Assembly: GCA_026692885.1 (NCBI GenBank)
Contig: JAPLNJ010001235.1
Span: 1-9,731, forward strand
Direction of reading: 5' to 3'
Source of the DNA: Planctomycetota bacterium
GTDB lineage: Bacteria; Planctomycetota; Planctomycetia; Pirellulales; Pirellulaceae
DNA: 9,731 bases
The notes below the pieces were generated by a model. That model was not told the origin of the DNA and searched no databases. It saw nothing but the letters and a program-made list of their open reading frames with translations. The translations under genes and the position numbers were made by a program. Shown piece by piece: positions 6,168 through 9,731 of this stretch. Position 1 is the first letter of the stretch; every line of letters starts with the position of its first letter.

Positions 6168-7094
6168 ATGAACAAAGACTTCACGCAACTGGAGTGGAAC
6201 GAACAGCTGGCGGATGACTGCCGACAATTGGTGCGGCTGGCGGTGCGCGAGGATCTTGACCGCTGGTACGATTGGACGACCCTGTCGCTGGTCCCGCGGG
6301 AAACACAGGGGGCCGCGGCGGTGGCGACGCGGCAGCCGGGCACCATTGCGGGCCTGAGAGCAGCGGCCTTGGCTCTGGAGGAGATGGAAGTCGACGTGCA
6401 ATGGGAACCGGTGATCGAGGATGGCCAAAGCGTCACTGCCGGGACGATCGTCGCTCATGTCCGCGGGTCGGTGCGGGATCTGCTGACCACAGAACGGCTG
6501 GTGTTGAATCTGCTCGGCCGTCTGTCGGGAGTGGCCACGCTGACACGGCGGTACGTGGAGGCGATTCAGGGCACGCCGGCGCGCATCTACGACACGCGCA
6601 AGACGACGCCCGGCTGGCGGCGACTGGAAAAGTACGCCGTGCGCTGTGGAGGCGGCCGGAATCACCGCACCGGCCTGTTCGACGCGATCTTGATCAAGGA
6701 CAACCACCTGGCCCTGGGCCGTTGTTCTGCCGGGGAGGCCGTGCGGTTGGCGCGCGAGTTCCTGCAACAAGATTCGCCTCACTTTAGCCATGTTGCCGGC
6801 ATGATCGTCGAGGTCGAAGTCGATACGCTGGAACAACTCGAGGAAGTTCTGCCGCTCGGCCCGGACATCGTCTTGCTGGACAATATGTCCGTCGAGCAGT
6901 TACGTCAGGCAGTCGCCCGGCGGGACGCCGTAAATCAGGCCGTCGAGCTGGAGGCCTCAGGTGGAGTGAATCTACAGACCGTGCGCGGGATTGCCCAGAC
7001 GGGGGTCGAGCGGATCAGTGTCGGCGCCTTGACCCACTCGGCGATCGGTTTGGACCTGGGACTGGATTGGGTCCCTGTTCCGTCCCTCCGCTGA
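6168..7094 (+). CDS. nadC: Nicotinate-nucleotide pyrophosphorylase (carboxylating), quinolinate phosphoribosyltransferase
   Basis: The cytoplasmic enzyme converts quinolinate and PRPP to nicotinate mononucleotide, CO2 and pyrophosphate, the step that feeds de novo NAD synthesis. The protein has 308 residues, slightly longer than the usual 280-300. Family motifs are intact: TTERLVLNLLGRLSGVAT (107-124), YDTRKTTPGWR (141-151), KYAVRCGGGRNHR (155-167), LIKDNH (175-180), EVEVDTLEQL (215-224), LLDNMS (236-241), EASGGV (262-267) and ISVGALTHS (283-291). These contain the Arg, Lys and His residues known to bind quinolinate and phosphate. The ATG at 6168 follows GGAGGAGAG; the frame is open back to 6033, but that extension overlaps the ComEA-like gene's start and is not conserved-looking. 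No nadA or nadB is in the window. Nothing indicates loss of function. Confidence 0.96.
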   Translation: MNKDFTQLEWNEQLADDCRQLVRLAVREDLDRWYDWTTLSLVPRETQGAAAVATRQPGTIAGLRAAALALEEMEVDVQWEPVIEDGQSVTAGTIVAHVRGSVRDLLTTERLVLNLLGRLSGVATLTRRYVEAIQGTPARIYDTRKTTPGWRRLEKYAVRCGGGRNHRTGLFDAILIKDNHLALGRCSAGEAVRLAREFLQQDSPHFSHVAGMIVEVEVDTLEQLEEVLPLGPDIVLLDNMSVEQLRQAVARRDAVNQAVELEASGGVNLQTVRGIAQTGVERISVGALTHSAIGLDLGLDWVPVPSLR

Positions 7095-7282
7095 CTTCGC
7101 GACGCGGATAAGGCGAGTGGCAGGAAATTATGGGAGCGTTGGTCCCCTGTGGCGAGTCGACGAACTCGGCGTTATGCTGAAGCACCAATTTCCGCGGAAC
7201 GAGAGCGGGCGAGTTGGGTGCAGCTGTTAGTCTTTCGCGTATGTCTTTCGATTGAGTCATCACCATCAGGAGCAGGGGAGCA
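7095..7282 (+). promoter_or_regulatory. Leader/promoter region of the Gfo/Idh gene
   Basis: The 188 bases after nadC carry no gene. Only weak -10-like sites are present (for example around 7174, GTTATGCT), with no matching -35. A ribosome site, AGGGGAG, lies just before the ATG at 7283. No hairpin terminator for nadC was found, so readthrough from nadC remains possible. Confidence 0.3.
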
Positions 7283-8659
7283 ATGAACGAAACCACGAAC
7301 CGAGGTACTTCACGTCGCGAGTTCTTGAAGAATTCCGGCACGATCGCGGCGGCCACAACGCTGGCCGGCTTGGCCGTCCCTCGCGTCCATGCGGCCGAGA
7401 ACAACACGATCCAGGTGGCCCTGATTGGTTGCGGCGGCCGAGGCACCGGCGCAGCGGCCAACGCCCTGTCGGTCAAGCAGGGTCCGACCAAGCTGGTCGC
7501 TGTGGCCGATGTGTTCGAGAACCGCCTGCGGGGCTGCGTGGACAGTTTGAAGAAGCAACGTCCCACTCAGGTCGATGTGCCCCAGGATCGTCAATTCGTC
7601 GGTTTCGACGGCTACCAGAAGGCGATGGATTGTCTGAAGCCGGGGGACGTGGCGATTTTCGCCTCGCCGCTGACCTTCCGGTGGGTGCATTTTGCCTACG
7701 CCATTCAGAAGGGGCTGAATGTGTTTATGGAAAAACCGCTGACGGCCGACGGTCCGACGTCGCGCCGGATGCTCAAGCTTGGCGAGGAGTCGGTGGCGAA
7801 GAACCTCAAAGTGGGAGTGGGACTGATGTCCCGTCACGCCCGGTCGCTCCAGCAACTGCAGCAGCGCATCCAGGACGGCGAACTCGGCGACATCATCGCC
7901 ATGCGTGGCTACCGGATGACGGGGCCGGTGGGGTCGGCGTTCTCGGAGAAATGGGACGGGAAGGGCAGCGAATTGCTGTGGCAGATTCAACGTTTTCACA
8001 GCTTCATCTGGGCGAGCGGCGGATGCTTTAACGACTTCTACATCCACATTGTTGACCATTGTTGCTGGATGAAGAACGCCTGGCCGGTCAAGGCGCAGGC
8101 GGTGGGCGGACGCCATTATCGCAATAACTGCATCGATCAGAATTTCGATTCCTATTCGGTGGAATACACGTTCGGTGACGGCGCCAAGCTGTTTATGGAT
8201 GGGCGTTGCATGGCGGGTTGCCAAGACATCTACTCCAGCTACGCGCACGGCAGCAAAGGCATTGCAGTCGTCTCCAAGGCCGGCGACTGCGGGGCGCCCT
8301 CCAGCATACACAAAGGTCAGAATCCAGATCGCGCAAGCAAAATCTGGGAATCTCAAGTCGCTCCGGACCAAGGCAATCCCTATGACAATGAATGGAACGA
8401 CTTGGTCGACGCCATCCGTAACGACAAGCCGTACAACGAGCTGGAGCGTGGCGTCCAAGCCAGCTTGGTGAGTTCGTTGGGCCGCAAGGCAGCCCATACC
8501 GGCCAGGAAATCACCTTGGAGGCGATGCTTAACTCGGACGAAGAATACGCGCCGGGTGCGGATAAGTGGACGATGGATTCGCCCGCACCGGTGCAGGCCG
8601 GTCCCGACGGCAAGTATCCCATCCCCGAGCCGGGAGTCAAACGCCAGAAGGAATACTAA
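7283..8659 (+). CDS. Tat-exported Gfo/Idh/MocA family oxidoreductase
   Basis: The protein has 458 residues. The N-terminus has a twin-arginine signal, SRREFLKNS (10-18), then a hydrophobic stretch and VHAAE (about 35-39) as the likely cleavage site. This predicts export of a folded, cofactor-loaded protein to the periplasm. Residues 43-60 are a Rossmann nucleotide-binding start (IQVALIGCGGRGTG), and EKPLTAD (150-156) is the hallmark NAD(P)/catalytic motif of the family. The C-terminal half carries GGCFNDFYIHIVDHCCW (246-262), where the family's usual D-x-x-x-H-x-x-D active-site helix sits. Family members oxidise or reduce sugars and polyols, or act as redox-type glycosidases; the substrate here cannot be told. 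The ATG at 7283 has a good ribosome site (AGGGGAG). The gene is alone, with no sugar epimerase or sulfatase beside it. Planctomycetes carry many such paralogues. Confidence 0.93.
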   Translation: MNETTNRGTSRREFLKNSGTIAAATTLAGLAVPRVHAAENNTIQVALIGCGGRGTGAAANALSVKQGPTKLVAVADVFENRLRGCVDSLKKQRPTQVDVPQDRQFVGFDGYQKAMDCLKPGDVAIFASPLTFRWVHFAYAIQKGLNVFMEKPLTADGPTSRRMLKLGEESVAKNLKVGVGLMSRHARSLQQLQQRIQDGELGDIIAMRGYRMTGPVGSAFSEKWDGKGSELLWQIQRFHSFIWASGGCFNDFYIHIVDHCCWMKNAWPVKAQAVGGRHYRNNCIDQNFDSYSVEYTFGDGAKLFMDGRCMAGCQDIYSSYAHGSKGIAVVSKAGDCGAPSSIHKGQNPDRASKIWESQVAPDQGNPYDNEWNDLVDAIRNDKPYNELERGVQASLVSSLGRKAAHTGQEITLEAMLNSDEEYAPGADKWTMDSPAPVQAGPDGKYPIPEPGVKRQKEY

Positions 8660-8692
8660 ACCGCTGGAAAAGAACAAGTCCGTAGTTTGAGC

Positions 8693-8750
8693 GTAGGACG
8701 GATTGGCACTTCGGCCCGATGTTTCGGGCCGAAGTGCCAATCCGTCCTAC
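8693..8750. repeat. Perfect 27-bp palindrome with GTAGG...CCTAC ends
   Basis: Bases 8693-8719 (GTAGGACGGATTGGC...) are the exact reverse complement of 8724-8750, around a 4-base loop (TGTT). It begins 34 bases after the Gfo/Idh stop codon and lies between that gene and the convergent def gene. No T-run is present, yet a 27-bp stem transcribed from either side would fold very stably, so a two-way barrier or 3'-end function is plausible. It shares only the outer GTAGG/CCTAC with the palindromes at 2399-2456 and 3946-4034. Confidence 0.8.
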
Positions 8751-8810
8751 CACCGATTCGCCAGGTTATTTCTTTGCAGCCGCTAAGTCCTGTAGTCCGG
8801 CACAAGCAAC

Positions 8811-8932
8811 CGGAAGCACTGCCGGAACTGCGGTCGCTTCCGGCGCGTGGCGTCTGCACCAAGCGGGTTCTTCCTACGAGCGTCGGTTGCGCCGTTCCGG
8901 CATAGCTTGGCGCGACCTCGTTCCGGCCTACC
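8811..8932. repeat. Composite repeat with GCCGGAAC/GTTCCGGC motifs
   Basis: CGGAAGC (8811-8817) and GCTTCCG (8836-8842) bracket GCCGGAAC (8821-8828). Two further GTTCCGGC copies lie near 8894-8901 and 8920-8927, the last ending GGCCTACC. On the minus strand it reads GTAGGCCGGAACGAG..., so it also begins with GTAGG. It fills most of the space between the palindrome and the end of def. The structure is imperfect and its limits are uncertain. Confidence 0.45.
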
Positions 8933-8946
8933 TGAATAATCCGGGC

Positions 8947-9525
8947 TCAGCAGTACTTTTGCTCCCACTGCTTCAGCCGCTCGGCGATGACCTCGTCCGC
9001 GGGGATCTCGCCCGTGCGGCGGCGGCTTTGGAAGTTCAGTTCGAACTCCTCCAGAATCGGCTGCGCGGTGGCTTTGGCCGTAGCGCTCATGCGGTCGGGG
9101 TACAACACGCCGTCCAGGTGATCCGTCTCGTGCTGGATGACCCGCGACAACATGCCGTCGACCTTCGCCACGAGCTCCTCGCCTTTCAGGTTGTAGGCGT
9201 TCACGGTAATCTGCTTAGGGCGTTTCACGGGACCGAAGAGTTCGGGAAAACTCAGGCAACCTTCGTCCGCTTCCTCGTTGCCTTTGGGGTTGCTCAGGAC
9301 GGGATTGAGGAACACCAACTCCTCGCCCTCGCCCGCCTGGCCGCTAAGGTTGACGATGAACAGCCGCAGGGGCAAGTCGACCTGGTTGGCCGCTAAGCCG
9401 ATACCGTTGGTCGCGTACATCAGTTCGAACATTTCCCGCACGATGCGAACCAACTCCGCGTCGACGCGCCGAATCGCTTTCGACTGGTGCCGCAGCGTGG
9501 GATGAGGATAAATGACGACTGGCAA
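8947..9525 (-). CDS. def: Peptide deformylase
   Basis: The enzyme removes the formyl group from the N-terminal Met of new proteins as they leave the ribosome, using a bound Fe2+ or Zn2+. The protein has 192 residues. All three family motifs are intact: GIGLAANQ (41-48), EGCLS (88-92) with the metal ligand Cys90, and HETDH (132-136) with ligands His132 and His136 and catalytic Glu133. The start reads MPVVIYPHPTLRHQSK, as expected for the family, and uses TTG at 9525; no in-frame ATG lies nearby upstream, and an AGGAAA sequence about 8-9 bases before the TTG supports it. The C-terminal extension after residue 160 is modestly charged. The usual neighbour fmt is not seen downstream; the gene is convergent with the Gfo/Idh gene. 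Function is near certain. Confidence 0.95.
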   Translation of the reverse strand: MPVVIYPHPTLRHQSKAIRRVDAELVRIVREMFELMYATNGIGLAANQVDLPLRLFIVNLSGQAGEGEELVFLNPVLSNPKGNEEADEGCLSFPELFGPVKRPKQITVNAYNLKGEELVAKVDGMLSRVIQHETDHLDGVLYPDRMSATAKATAQPILEEFELNFQSRRRTGEIPADEVIAERLKQWEQKYC

Positions 9526-9731
9526 GGCTGGGTTTCCTGGGGACGATGTCTGTTGAGGACGGAGGGTTAAGGCTCGGCCGAAAAATAACTCCCTCGCCCC
9601 GGTACTCCGCAGATTGTCCCACTTTGTTGGATGGATGGGGGGTTGGGGTAAGAAACTGGTCTCCAGCGACTTGGGGTTTTCGGGCAGAGTATGGGTGCAA
9701 AGAACTGCCCCCCCAAATCCGGAGATCGACA
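9526..9731. repeat. Upstream region of def with an inverted copy of the 218-236 repeat
   Basis: Bases 9591-9609 (CCCTCGCCCCGGTACTCCG) are the exact reverse complement of 218-236. The following GGGGGGTTGGGGTAAG (around 9638-9653) recalls the complement of 196-207 in the first copy, so this may be a diverged whole element in the opposite orientation. Further right, GGGCAG (9683-9688) and CTGCCC (9706-9711) could pair. No gene or confident promoter is seen; the def promoter should lie here. Confidence 0.5.

Noticed and set aside
6053..6436. N-terminal extension of the ComEA-like protein to a start at 6436
   Set aside because: The extension is antisense to nadC, Ser/Arg-rich, and would bury the membrane anchor; the ATG at 6052 gives a normal protein.
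7310..8740. A 476-codon open frame on the minus strand across the Gfo/Idh gene
   Set aside because: It is antisense to a gene with clear family motifs, its peptide matches no family I know, and its start lies inside the 8693-8750 palindrome. High GC favours long shadow frames.

Overview
The window looks like chromosomal DNA from a GC-rich member of the Planctomycetes, probably of the Pirellula/Rhodopirellula type. This is inference from gene content: a putative BBP2/OmpL-like outer-membrane porin, a PQQ-type beta-propeller protein, a Tat-exported Gfo/Idh/MocA oxidoreductase and a short ComEA-like helix-hairpin-helix protein occur together, and the gaps are filled with palindromic repeats of kinds I associate with that phylum. 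No rRNA, tRNA, CRISPR array, transposase or phage gene was seen.

Layout from left to right: (1) 1-312, repeats only, including a perfect 25-bp hairpin. (2) 313-1626 (+), a CinA-like protein with a signal peptide and a degenerate C-terminal deamidase domain. (3) 1627-2398, about 770 bases with no credible gene but at least three palindromic elements. (4) 2399-3729 (+), a palindrome and then a PQQ-like beta-propeller protein that lacks the expected signal peptide and N-terminal motif. (5) 3730-4132, a repeat cluster between convergent genes. (6) 5367-4133 (-), a BBP2-type porin whose signal peptide and barrel lie in different frames; one extra base in a G4 run would join them. (7) 6052-5645 (-), a ComEA-like protein, divergent from (8) 6168-7094 (+), nadC, for NAD synthesis. 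(9) 7283-8659 (+), a Tat-exported Gfo/Idh/MocA oxidoreductase. (10) 8660-8946, a perfect 27-bp palindrome plus a second repeat. (11) 9525-8947 (-), def, peptide deformylase. (12) 9526-9731, repeat remnants.

The genes do not form an obvious operon or pathway. nadC and def are housekeeping genes. The porin, the Gfo/Idh protein and the CinA-like protein appear to act in the envelope or periplasm. Spacings are large (115-920 bases) and orientation changes often, so most genes are probably transcribed alone.

I did not find a clear new multi-gene system. The most notable points are the exported CinA-like protein with altered catalytic motifs, the two envelope genes with damaged 5' ends (porin and beta-propeller), and several palindromes that share GTAGG...CCTAC ends but have unrelated interiors, two of them in the two convergent gene junctions.
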